64,000 nucleotides of DNA from Symbiodinium kawagutii (Eukaryota; Sar; Dinophyceae; Suessiales; Symbiodiniaceae): contig VSDK01002018.1 of NCBI GenBank assembly GCA_009767595.1, forward strand, positions 34,218-98,217, read 5' to 3'. Below the pieces are notes generated by a model. That model was not told where the DNA came from, did not search any database, and saw only the letters and a list, made by a program, of their open reading frames with translations. The first letter of the stretch is position 1, and each line of letters begins with the position of its first letter. Position numbers and translations under genes: made by a program. This document shows, in pieces, positions 43,194-52,145 of the stretch.

Positions 43194-43738
43194 ATGGTTC
43201 CGTGCTCCGTGTTCCCCCCCCCCCAATGGGTTACTGCTGCAAATAGCATGTTCCTGGCCCCCCAAAAAAATGGTAAAAGGGGGTGTCTGGGGCGTGTATG
43301 TTACATGTTCGGTTGTTATGTTTTTATGTTGCTGTTCAATGTTTCATTGTTACCTTTGTCGTTTTTTCTCGGGGTGATTCTGGGGAATATTTTAACGTTT
43401 CTTTATCACCATCACCTGTTTCGTTTTTTGTTCGTTCATCGTTGGGGTTTCATCCGTCGCTTTCCCGCCCCGCTTCGCTTCCTGTCCATCCTCAACAACA
43501 TCAACCAGTCGGGGCACACAGACGATGGGATGGAGTGATGTTACCTGATTGAAAGGGTTCATTCAAATCATTGTAGTTTTAATTCGTATTGTTGAAAGCT
43601 TGGATTGACATAGACTTGTTTGTTCCAGTTGCTCATTCAATAAATTCATATCACATCCGCCGTTCAGAGCTTATGTTTAAGCATCGCATCCTCGCCACTT
43701 TCGTTGTGTATCTTTTCGTCATTCTCTGTGCTGTCTTG

Positions 43739-44470
43739 ATGGCGCCGAAGCAGAGCAAGATGTCAGAGAAGAAGGACGGCTACCCATCGGACAATGACAA
43801 GCCAGACTGCAACGCAAGGTCTTCAACTGATGACATTGATGTTGATGAGCTGGTGGAATATGTCAAGAAGCTGTCTATGGAAGAGCTGTCATCGGCATCA
43901 GAGAAGCACAAAGCTCAGGCATCCATCAACAAGGAGAAGAGCAAGATTATCAACAAGCAGATGAGGGACTTGAAGAAGCAGGAGAATGAGGCTACAAAGA
44001 AAGAACGCTATGCCACCGCTCGTGCCAAAGCCAAGGAGGAGAAGCGCCAGAAGAGGGAGCAGGTTGTGAATTTGAAGTTGAAGAGTGGCGACTTGACCTA
44101 CAACATCACGACGCCCTTGAACATCACTGTGGGTTTGCTTCGCCTGATGCTTCATCAGAACCACCTTCGTATCGCCAAGAAGTATCAACAGCAGATTGTG
44201 CTTACCCACAATGACAATGAGATTACCAAGAACCGGCGCAAGACTTTGCTGGGATGCGGTGTGGAGGCTAATGATACTATCAACTTCACTGTGGGCGGTC
44301 TGACCTTGATGGACCCATCGGCGCCAGTTTTCCAACCTGCCGGTGATGACGACAACGCATCATCGCAGGTGGAGCTTGATGACCTTGCCCCAGAGCACAC
44401 CGACGGCAACGATGATGATGAGGCAGATGATGACACCGAAAGCACTGACCAGAATGAAGATGGTGAGTGA
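43739..44470 (+). CDS. Intronless protein with ubiquitin-like segment and acidic tail, 243 aa
   Basis: I do not recognise the gene by name. The N-terminal half is charged and strongly helical (Lys/Glu-rich, coiled-coil-like, about residues 25-105). Residues about 105-190 read VNLKLKSGDLTYNITTPLNI ... QIVLTHNDNEI ... LLGCGVEANDTINFTVGG, the strand order of a ubiquitin-like beta-grasp fold (fold inference, no glycine-glycine tail). The last 40 residues are Asp/Glu-rich. I chose ATG 43,739 because the upstream in-frame extension to 43,589 looks like translated pyrimidine-rich leader; that extension would add a hydrophobic segment (ILATFVVYLFVILCAVL) that could otherwise be read as a signal anchor. 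A similar pyrimidine-rich leader precedes the next gene. Confidence 0.6.
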   Translation: MAPKQSKMSEKKDGYPSDNDKPDCNARSSTDDIDVDELVEYVKKLSMEELSSASEKHKAQASINKEKSKIINKQMRDLKKQENEATKKERYATARAKAKEEKRQKREQVVNLKLKSGDLTYNITTPLNITVGLLRLMLHQNHLRIAKKYQQQIVLTHNDNEITKNRRKTLLGCGVEANDTINFTVGGLTLMDPSAPVFQPAGDDDNASSQVELDDLAPEHTDGNDDDEADDDTESTDQNEDGE

Positions 44471-44993
44471 GCGGTGGCATAAGTCAATCAATCACTGTAA
44501 GCATTCAGGACTGCAAAGAAAGAACTTCCAAAATATATGTCTATCTTAAATCATACTTCACAGCTGTGTTCAAGGAAGTAGTCCGATGCTGGGAGCAGTG
44601 GTGAAGAGCAACTTTCAACTGTTGCTTGAACATTTTGTTCAATCAAGCCATTCTTCACGTCCGAAGGCTGGAAAAATAAACGCTGATGTGCTGTCAGTCG
44701 TTCAGATATGTTGAAATTTTCAGTCTTGAACATTCATCACGATTTCAAACATTTGCCACGAACCACAGCTGAAGCCGTCCAGAATTTCAATGACATGCGT
44801 TGCTTCTCTCACTCTTTTTTTTGATGCCTTGCCGATGTCAGATTTTCTATTGGAAAAGATTTGAACCGTCATTCAGAATGATGACCAGCTTTTGCATTGA
44901 CATTTGAATTCATCAATCGTTCTCACATAGCACGTTTGTGGCACAAACTTTTTCATCGCTCTCTCGCTCTCTACCTCACTGTTGTTGTAAGCA
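44471..44993. other. Intergenic; pyrimidine-rich leader before next gene
   Basis: No ORF of note. The last 50 bases before ATG 44,994 are CT-rich (CTCTCTCGCTCTCTACC) ending in AAGCA, like a dinoflagellate trans-splice acceptor region (inference). Confidence 0.4.
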
Positions 44994-45425
44994 ATGGTGG
45001 CTCGTCGCACCAAGAAAAGCTACTTGAAGGGAAAGACCTACACAAAGCCTTCTTCGGAAGGTGAATTCGCGACGGCAGTGAAAGAAGCTAAATCAATGTC
45101 AGACTTCACTGAACTTTCCTTCACGAAGCTACTTCAAAGTCTTACCTTGGATGACTTGAAAAAGATGAAGCACTACTTTGAGCACGACAAGACAGTGATG
45201 TCAAAAAAGATGGAGACAGTGGTGGAGTTTTCGCCTTCAATGAAAACGCTGATGTCTGTGTATGAGTTTATGGGCGAGATGATTGAGAAGGGGCGGACAT
45301 TGATGCACGATGCCATCGTGAATGAGGTTGCCGCCAAGAACTCCAAGGGTGAGTTCAAATCTTCGGACATCATCAAGTTCATTGAAGTCAGAATCGGTGT
45401 GAAGGAAGGTGAGATGGAACTTTGA
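44994..45425 (+). CDS. Intronless hypothetical protein, 143 aa
   Basis: Not recognised. Basic N-terminus (MVARRTKKSYLKGKTYTK), then mostly helical: FTKLLQSLTLDDLKKMKHYF ... MGEMIEKGRTLMHDAIVNEV ... SSDIIKFIEVRIG. No cysteines, no membrane segment. Same strand, base composition and leader type as the preceding gene, so the two may be a pair. It lies about 200 bp before the left edge of the duplicated viral block; whether it belongs to the host or to a mobile element is open. Confidence 0.5.
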   Translation: MVARRTKKSYLKGKTYTKPSSEGEFATAVKEAKSMSDFTELSFTKLLQSLTLDDLKKMKHYFEHDKTVMSKKMETVVEFSPSMKTLMSVYEFMGEMIEKGRTLMHDAIVNEVAAKNSKGEFKSSDIIKFIEVRIGVKEGEMEL

Positions 45426-45474
45426 GTTTTTTAGCGATTTTCGGATGTGGTCAAGAGCATACTGACCATAGGAT

Positions 45475-45665
45475 ATGCTCCCGCTGAGCACCACATATGC
45501 TCCCAACCACATACCCCTATGCTCCGAACCACATACCAAAAAATCCCCAAATCCCCACCCAATTTCGGGTTCAGATGCTCCCAACCACATACCCCTATGC
45601 TCCCGACCACATACCCCTATGCTCTCCACCACATACCTCTATGCTCTCAACCACATACCATACCT
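45475..45665. repeat. Tandem ACCACATACCCCTATGCTCC repeat
   Basis: Seven or so copies of a 20-23 bp unit (ACCACATACCCCTATGCTCC with variants). The last copy runs into the duplicated viral block that begins at 45,642. Confidence 0.8.
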
Positions 45666-46808
45666 GCGATGCTCTTGACACATTCCTGATTTAATCACAT
45701 CTTAATTTAATCACATCTTTTGTGGTCAATCACTGACCTGATGTGGGCTAAGGTTGAACATCAACCGTTGCCATATCTATGGCATCATTCTCACTGACAA
45801 AAAGCCGGTGATTGGGGTTGAGATGTAAATAGCATCTTGGTCAATGAGACTATATACTCTACGTTGCGGTGGGGTCGCTGGAAAAAATTCTTTTGAGCAG
45901 TTGCCGGAACGATACTGAGAAGAATTAGCATTCATTCGGATGACACGCACAAATCTTGAAGTGGTCTTCGGAACGATACAGTTAGAAGATTAGCAGTCTT
46001 GAAGTGAGACACGCACAAATCAAGAAGTGTATATCAAATAAAGATATAAAATCAATCCCCTAAAAACGCCACTTGTCTCCGCGCCTGAGGTTAGGAAGCG
46101 GAGCTCATCAACTTTCAGGTGCGTCCCAGCAGACGACGATGAGGACGACGACGACGACGACAACTAATGATTAGATAATGGTTGATATAATGGTTCTATA
46201 CTTGATTATGTATAGTCGGTTGATTGATTAGTTTTTTCATTGACACAATCGGGCGACCTTGCCGAGCAACCTGTCAGACTTTGACATTTGGCAGTCATTT
46301 TCAACCAGAGCCTTTTTGAGACACTTTGCTGAGCAACATGCGAAACTTTGACATTTGGCACACGTTTCAACCAGAGCCTTGACCGAGCCACTTTGCCAAG
46401 CAACATGCACATTTTGACATACGTTTCATACATACATACATAAATACCATACCATACCATACCATACACACATACATACATACATACATACATACATACA
46501 CACTTTTTAATCAAACCTGACCTGTCAGAAGGCCTGTCATCACCATCAACGTCCGGAGCCCTTTTATCTAATAAGTAGGTTAATCTAACATATATGTATA
46601 ATATATTGTTAATATATGGGGGTGGTGCGGTAAGAGAGGAGCGAACGGGTGGAGCAAAAGCAGACTCATTACCGCATCACCTACCACATATAGATATGAT
46701 ATAAACGACGATGGTATAGGGCCTGGACAAATGAGACGACGGCACTAACATATATTCTGACAAAATCTGACGACCCTCACCACAACACCAACACAACACC
46801 CCAAAACC

Positions 46809-46837
46809 ACTTAAAGACTTGTCGCCTTATATAATAA
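46809..46837 (+). promoter_or_regulatory. Early-type promoter of zinc-finger gene, copy 1
   Basis: ACTTAAAGACTTGTCGCC then TTATATAATAA, ending 8 nt before ATG. Same arrangement as at 47,259. Confidence 0.6.
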
Positions 46838-46845
46838 ACTGAGCA

Positions 46846-47151
46846 ATGACCTGCTACATGGTAATTGATGGAATTAAGCAAGAAATGGACGAAGAACTAT
46901 TTGACCAAATGACCGAAGCACTCCACAACCCCCCAACATCCAATCAAGCACACCCAACAGCACCCTCCCGATGGCAACCCGATGGAACATACAACAAGAA
47001 ACCCTTAGACCCAAACTATTTCACTAAATACTACCGCAACAAACTCTCAACCCCCTTCACATGTCCAGACTGCGGACGAACCATTTCATCAAAATCAAAT
47101 TTGTCCAAACACCGCCAAACCAAAATTTGTATTCAGAACCGACGTCATTGA
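46846..47151 (+). CDS. Small zinc-finger protein, 101 aa (copy 1)
   Basis: C-terminal TCPDCGRTISSKSNLSKHRQ-TKIC is a C2H2-like finger of C2HC spacing (C-x2-C-x12-H-x5-C), followed by a basic tail. The N-terminal 60 residues are acidic then Pro/Asn/Gln-rich. Likely a nucleic-acid-binding early protein of the element (inference). An identical copy lies at 51,697-52,002. Confidence 0.7.
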   Translation: MTCYMVIDGIKQEMDEELFDQMTEALHNPPTSNQAHPTAPSRWQPDGTYNKKPLDPNYFTKYYRNKLSTPFTCPDCGRTISSKSNLSKHRQTKICIQNRRH

Positions 47152-47258
47152 ACTAATTGCTAAACTTTATCATTAATAACATTTTTAATGATAATGTTTA
47201 TACGTTGAACCCCAACCCCAAGCCCAGAAATTCCAACAGGCAACCAATACCCAAAAAT

Positions 47259-47287
47259 ACTTAAAGAAATGCCACCTTATATAGTAA
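47259..47287 (+). promoter_or_regulatory. Early-type promoter of polymerase, copy 1
   Basis: AAAAATACTTAAAGAAAT (47,253-47,270) then GCCACCTTATATAGTAA. The same 18 nt occur on the minus strand before the zinc-ribbon gene. Confidence 0.65.
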
Positions 47288-47294
47288 GTAGGAT

Positions 47295-47768
47295 ATGGAA
47301 GAGGGTGTAAGGTTGAGTAATGAAATTTTATGTCAAAATCAAACACTACAACCACAACTTCAACCACAACAACCTCATTCAAAAAATGCCCCAGAAAAAA
47401 CACTTAAAGAAACACTAACTAATAATAATATAGACTATACTATAATGGACACTTCTCAGCAGAATGTATTAGATTATCTTTTATCAACTGAAATGGGTGA
47501 GATTAACAGAAAGAAACTTAAAATAGGTGAAAAGTCATACAACTTTGATAGAAACAAACCTTTAACAAAAACACTTACAACCAAATTCAACAAAATCAGG
47601 CAAACAATGGAATACAAAAAATTTGAACTGAAAGAAAAGAGAGACAAGAAATGGGTAAGCCTTGACAAGAACAAAGCACTGACTGGAATTCAAAAAAGAT
47701 ACAAGGCAACAATCACTGATGAACAGTCAGCATTCAAAAATTACACTACATCTTATGCCATCAGTGAT
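47295..47768 (+). pseudogene. Polymerase B 5' fragment (158 codons)
   Basis: Identical to the start of the polymerase at 52,146, then stops matching at 47,768 and runs into antisense sequence of the zinc-ribbon gene. It lacks every exonuclease and polymerase motif. Confidence 0.9.
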
Positions 47769-48196
47769 GCCATCACCTGTTTCGTTTTTTGTTCGTTCAT
47801 TGTTGTTGATTGGCTGTTCTCGTTCTTGATTTCTTCTACTATCCTTCTTATTTTGTCTATCCCGTGTTCTCTGTCATATCCTTCCATTACATTTCTTACT
47901 CTTTCCAATCCTATATGTCTCTCTATCTCTTCATCACTCATATTTCTGAATTGTTCTTTGTATTCTTCATCGTATTCTTCTTCATCATCGTCATCAGTCT
48001 GAAAAAACATTTCCATTCTTTGCTTTTCCATTTCCATAAGTTTGTTTTCCATATATTGAAATTTCATTTGTTTCTTACCGCACTTCCCGCAGATATTCAC
48101 AAAAGTTTTAAGCATATATGACCAGTTAGGTTGGTCTCTACTGTTAAGGCTAATTACATCAGTCATAATACGACATCCACACTCAAATTTTGTCAT
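47753..48196 (-). CDS. Zinc-ribbon protein with acidic middle, 147 aa
   Basis: FECGCRIMTD ... NICGKCGKKQ gives two CxC/CxxC pairs spaced like a zinc ribbon in the first 45 residues. The middle is very acidic (DDDDEEEYDEEYKEQ) and the C-terminal part helical. The last six codons lie in the duplicated polymerase block, so the original C-terminus may have been replaced at the 47,768 junction. Early-type upstream sequence. Role unknown, possibly transcription-related (inference from the ribbon). Confidence 0.6.
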   Translation of the reverse strand: MTKFECGCRIMTDVISLNSRDQPNWSYMLKTFVNICGKCGKKQMKFQYMENKLMEMEKQRMEMFFQTDDDDEEEYDEEYKEQFRNMSDEEIERHIGLERVRNVMEGYDREHGIDKIRRIVEEIKNENSQSTTMNEQKTKQVMASLMA

Positions 48197-48204
48197 CTTA
48201 TTTA

Positions 48205-48243
48205 CTCTTAATATATTAAGGCTTTATTTCTTTAAGTATTTTT
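48205..48243 (-). promoter_or_regulatory. Early-type promoter of zinc-ribbon gene
   Basis: Minus strand: AAAAATACTTAAAGAAAT, identical to the polymerase upstream sequence, then GCCTTAATATATTAA before the ATG. Confidence 0.6.
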
Positions 48244-48259
48244 AGGGTAAATTAAAAAA

Positions 48260-48263
48260 TCTA
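48260..48263 (+). promoter_or_regulatory. TCTA motif before integrase
   Basis: TCTA in AT-rich sequence, 13 nt before ATG 48,277. Confidence 0.5.
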
Positions 48264-48276
48264 ATAGTATAGTATA

Positions 48277-49219
48277 ATGGCAAGAAGATTAAGCAATGAA
48301 CAAGTCATCAGCAATGTCTATTACGATAATGAAGGTGGGTTCGGTTCAATTCAAGAGACATACAAGAAAGCTAAACAACAAAGAGCAGAAATAACATTAG
48401 ACGAAGTAAAGGACTTTATGAGGAAACAACCCAATAAACAGATTAAGGGATACAGAGGCACAAACTCATATACAGCCCCATTCGCCAGATTTGAATATCA
48501 AATTGACATTATGGTTATGGCCCCACTTTCCAAGAAACCAGAAGTGAAAATTGAAACAACAAAAACAGAACCAAGATATGCGTTAGTGGTCATAGATATT
48601 TTTTTGCAAGTATGCAGATGTAATACCAATGAAAGAGAACAACAGCGAAAGCGTCCTATCAGCGTTAAAACAAGCATTCAAGAAGATGGGCTTTCCAATG
48701 TCTATTTATTCCGATAATGACGGTGCGTTCCAGTCGGTAGTGAAAGAATTTTTTGAGGGCGAAGGCATTGAACACATAATAACACAGACCCACGCAAATG
48801 TAGCGGAAAGATTTATAAGAACGATGAAGAATATGATACACGACAGGGTAAGATTTAATAAGGCAGGATGGACTTCTATGCTCACACCAGCACTTAACAA
48901 ATACAATACCACGGTTCATTCATCAACAAAGATGACACCCAAACAGGCACACAAAGACGAGAACAACTCATCCGTCAGAGTTAATCTAACATTGAGAGAA
49001 AAGAACAAGAGAAAGTATCCAGAAATAAGAGAAGGAAACATGGTCAAATACTTCCACAAGAAAAAGGGCAACTACACTGATAGAAAAGAATATAACAGCA
49101 AATGGTCGGAAAGAGCTTACAAAGTTGAAAAGATAAAGCACGACGCCATGGGTAATAGGACTTTTAAACTTGAAGGACTAACGAAGCCCTATTTAAGGCA
49201 CGAACTTCTTTTGGTCTAA
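48277..49219 (+). CDS. rve-family (DDE) integrase, frameshifted
   Basis: Retroviral-type integrase as in Polintons and PLVs, which inserts the element into host DNA. The first frame (to about 48,606) carries a helical N-terminus and FEYQIDIMVM with the first catalytic Asp, then ALVVIDIF. The second frame (to 49,219) carries IYSDNDGAFQS with the second Asp, THANVAERFIRTMKNMIHDR with the Glu, and a basic C-terminal domain ending LRHELLLV. The frames are offset by one base at a T7 run (about 48,600-48,606), so no single ORF has all three catalytic residues. About 314 residues in total, usual for the family. Could be genuine decay or a homopolymer sequencing error. Confidence 0.85.
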
Positions 49220-49460
49220 TCATCTAAGACACACAATATTTACAGCTTCCATGATTTCTTCCACTAATTCCATAGGTATTCTGTATAAATCATTCTGTTT
49301 GAATAAGGTGTAATTATCAGGGAAGCCCTATTTAAGGCACGAACTTCTTTTGGTCTAATCATCTAAGACACACAATATTTACAGCTTCCATGATTTCTTC
49401 CACTAATTCCATAGGTATTCTGTATAAATCATTCTGTTTGAATAAGGTGTAATTATCAGG
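49183..49460. repeat. 139 bp tandem duplication
   Basis: 49,183-49,321 is repeated at 49,322-49,460. It covers the integrase 3' end and the methyltransferase 3' end, which converge here; both genes keep a complete end. Confidence 0.9.
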
Positions 49461-49985
49461 CCATGTTTCCTTTTTATTACTGGGTGCTCTCTGTGCTGTT
49501 TCTACATGCCTATTACCTATCACCTTTCCACAATCTTTATTGCATAATGGCTTAGGATTCCATGTTTTAATGTTAGTCCATAATCTGGTTCTCTTCCTAT
49601 ATGGCATTCCATACTTGCAGTAATCAACATCATAAAAGTATAACCCATTCATAAACGGTTGCTTTTTCAATAATCCTGTCTGGGGATTTTCTATTATCCA
49701 TGTTTTCGGTTTGAAGTAGTCAATAATATCAAGGGTCTTCAAAACAATCTCATTTGCATCATCTATTTTCCTTACCCCTGTTGTTTTGGCTATGCTGTAT
49801 TCGGTGCATGGCGGTGAAGCCCATATCATGTCAAAGTATCCCGCAGGATATTTTTGATAGTCCCAGTTTAGAATATTGCAGTTAATATCAGCGCCTTTCA
49901 AGTCTAAGGACAATACATCCCAGTGAAGTTGCTTAGCCACAGTCCCGACACTACCTGTTCCAGAAAATAACTCTAATAATTTCAT
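49359..49985 (-). CDS. C5 cytosine DNA methyltransferase, 208 aa
   Basis: Motif I LLELFSGTGSVG (residues 3-14, AdoMet binding), motif IV WASPPCTEYS (about 55-64, catalytic Cys in PPC), ENP at motif VI (about 99-101; ENV is usual), and motif VIII-like YRKRTRLW (about 127-134). It lacks the long target-recognition domain and motifs IX-X of full-length enzymes (usually 300-400 residues), as is common for short viral and phage forms. It would methylate cytosine in element or host DNA. It lies tail-to-tail with the integrase, 140 bp apart. TCTA occurs 10 nt before ATG. Confidence 0.85.
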   Translation of the reverse strand: MKLLELFSGTGSVGTVAKQLHWDVLSLDLKGADINCNILNWDYQKYPAGYFDMIWASPPCTEYSIAKTTGVRKIDDANEIVLKTLDIIDYFKPKTWIIENPQTGLLKKQPFMNGLYFYDVDYCKYGMPYRKRTRLWTNIKTWNPKPLCNKDCGKVIGNRHVETAQRAPSNKKETWPDNYTLFKQNDLYRIPMELVEEIMEAVNIVCLR

Positions 49986-49995
49986 ATAATAATAA

Positions 49996-49999
49996 TAGA
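49996..49999 (-). promoter_or_regulatory. TCTA motif before methyltransferase
   Basis: TTTCTATTATTATTAT just before ATG, spacing 10 nt. Confidence 0.45.
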
Positions 50000-50084
50000 A
50001 ATTACAAGTAGTTCCCGCACGAGGCGGAGGCGGAAGTTTCCAAAACTTATAAGTGCATATAGAAAAAAAACATTTGAGCCTATA

Positions 50085-50490
50085 GAATGGCGGTCAAGGT
50101 CCAAGACTTCTCCAAGATCAATTGAAACAGCCCTGACAGTGCGGAATGCGATCCCAGAGGAGCTCCATGTGCACCAAATGCCACGCCTGTCACGCAAAGT
50201 CAAAATCCAAGACTTCTCCAAGATCAGCTGAAACAGCCCTGACAGTGCGGAGAGCGATCCCAGAGGAGCTCCATGTGCACCAAATGCCACGCCTGCCACG
50301 CAAAGTCAAGATCCAAGTCATCTGCGAGATGAGCTGAAACAGCCCTGACAGTGCGGAGAGCGATCCATGAGCAGCTCCATGTGCACCAAATGCCACGCCT
50401 GCCACGCAAAGTCAAGATCCAAATCATGTGCAGATTGACTTGAAACAGCCCTGACAGTGCGGAGAGCGATCCCAGAGGAGCTCCATGTGC
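50085..50490. repeat. 106 bp tandem repeat, four copies
   Basis: CCCTGACAGTGCGG recurs at 50,131, 50,237, 50,343 and 50,449, exactly 106 bp apart. GC-rich compared with the surrounding viral genes. Ends two bases before copy 2 of the 2,127 bp block. Confidence 0.95.
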
Positions 50491-51659
50491 ACTGCTCTCA
50501 ACCACATACCATACCTGCGATGCTCTTGACACATTCCTGATTTAATCACATCTTAATTTAATCACATCTTTTGTGGTCAATCACTGACCTGATGTGGGCT
50601 AAGGTTGAACATCAACCGTTGCCATATCTATGGCATCATTCTCACTGACAAAAAGCCGGTGATTGGGGTTGAGATGTAAATAGCATCTTGGTCAATGAGA
50701 CTATATACTCTACGTTGCGGTGGGGTCGCTGGAAAAAATTCTTTTGAGCAGTTGCCGGAACGATACTGAGAAGAATTAGCATTCATTCGGATGACACGCA
50801 CAAATCTTGAAGTGGTCTTCGGAACGATACAGTTAGAAGATTAGCAGTCTTGAAGTGAGACACGCACAAATCAAGAAGTGTATATCAAATAAAGATATAA
50901 AATCAATCCCCTAAAAACGCCACTTGTCTCCGCGCCTGAGGTTAGGAAGCGGAGCTCATCAACTTTCAGGTGCGTCCCAGCAGACGACGATGAGGACGAC
51001 GACGACGACGACAACTAATGATTAGATAATGGTTGATATAATGGTTCTATACTTGATTATGTATAGTCGGTTGATTGATTAGTTTTTTCATTGACACAAT
51101 CGGGCGACCTTGCCGAGCAACCTGTCAGACTTTGACATTTGGCAGTCATTTTCAACCAGAGCCTTTTTGAGACACTTTGCTGAGCAACATGCGAAACTTT
51201 GACATTTGGCACACGTTTCAACCAGAGCCTTGACCGAGCCACTTTGCCAAGCAACATGCACATTTTGACATACGTTTCATACATACATACATAAATACCA
51301 TACCATACCATACCATACACACATACATACATACATACATACATACATACACACTTTTTAATCAAACCTGACCTGTCAGAAGGCCTGTCATCACCATCAA
51401 CGTCCGGAGCCCTTTTATCTAATAAGTAGGTTAATCTAACATATATGTATAATATATTGTTAATATATGGGGGTGGTGCGGTAAGAGAGGAGCGAACGGG
51501 TGGAGCAAAAGCAGACTCATTACCGCATCACCTACCACATATAGATATGATATAAACGACGATGGTATAGGGCCTGGACAAATGAGACGACGGCACTAAC
51601 ATATATTCTGACAAAATCTGACGACCCTCACCACAACACCAACACAACACCCCAAAACC

Positions 51660-51688
51660 ACTTAAAGACTTGTCGCCTTATATAATAA
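51660..51688 (+). promoter_or_regulatory. Early-type promoter of zinc-finger gene, copy 2
   Basis: Identical to 46,809-46,837. Confidence 0.6.
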
Positions 51689-51696
51689 ACTGAGCA

Positions 51697-52002
51697 ATGA
51701 CCTGCTACATGGTAATTGATGGAATTAAGCAAGAAATGGACGAAGAACTATTTGACCAAATGACCGAAGCACTCCACAACCCCCCAACATCCAATCAAGC
51801 ACACCCAACAGCACCCTCCCGATGGCAACCCGATGGAACATACAACAAGAAACCCTTAGACCCAAACTATTTCACTAAATACTACCGCAACAAACTCTCA
51901 ACCCCCTTCACATGTCCAGACTGCGGACGAACCATTTCATCAAAATCAAATTTGTCCAAACACCGCCAAACCAAAATTTGTATTCAGAACCGACGTCATT
52001 GA
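51697..52002 (+). CDS. Small zinc-finger protein, 101 aa (copy 2)
   Basis: Identical product to 46,846-47,151; this copy is upstream of the more complete polymerase. Confidence 0.7.
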   Translation: MTCYMVIDGIKQEMDEELFDQMTEALHNPPTSNQAHPTAPSRWQPDGTYNKKPLDPNYFTKYYRNKLSTPFTCPDCGRTISSKSNLSKHRQTKICIQNRRH

Positions 52003-52109
52003 ACTAATTGCTAAACTTTATCATTAATAACATTTTTAATGATAATGTTTATACGTTGAACCCCAACCCCAAGCCCAGAAATTCCAACAGGCAACCAATA
52101 CCCAAAAAT

Positions 52110-52138
52110 ACTTAAAGAAATGCCACCTTATATAGTAA
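52110..52138 (+). promoter_or_regulatory. Early-type promoter of polymerase, copy 2
   Basis: Identical to 47,259-47,287: ACTTAAAGAAAT plus TTATATAGTAA, 7 nt before ATG. Confidence 0.65.
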
Positions 52139-52145
52139 GTAGGAT

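Larger units (their letters stand above)
45642..47768. repeat. 2,127 bp direct repeat, copy 1
   Basis: Apparently identical to 50,493-52,619 (offset 4,851) as far as I can read. Contains the element's left end, three 67 bp imperfect repeats (about 46,240-46,430; unit has GAGCAACATGCGAAACTTTG), a CATA microsatellite (46,427-46,503), the zinc-finger gene and the first 158 codons of the polymerase. The copy ends inside the polymerase gene. Confidence 0.95.

Noticed and set aside
43589..43738. N-terminal extension with hydrophobic segment for the ubiquitin-like gene
   Set aside because: The hydrophobic residues come from a pyrimidine-rich leader like that before the next gene; ATG 43,739 has better context. 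Not fully excluded.
45447..45694. Pro/His-rich open frames
   Set aside because: Translations of the 20-23 bp ACCACATACC tandem repeat.
46206..46514. 102-codon minus frame with CMYVCMYVC repeats (also at 51,057)
   Set aside because: It is generated by the CATA microsatellite and 67 bp repeats; no start context or domain.
50085..50490. Open frames across the 106 bp repeat
   Set aside because: Repeat-driven, present on both strands, no start or promoter.
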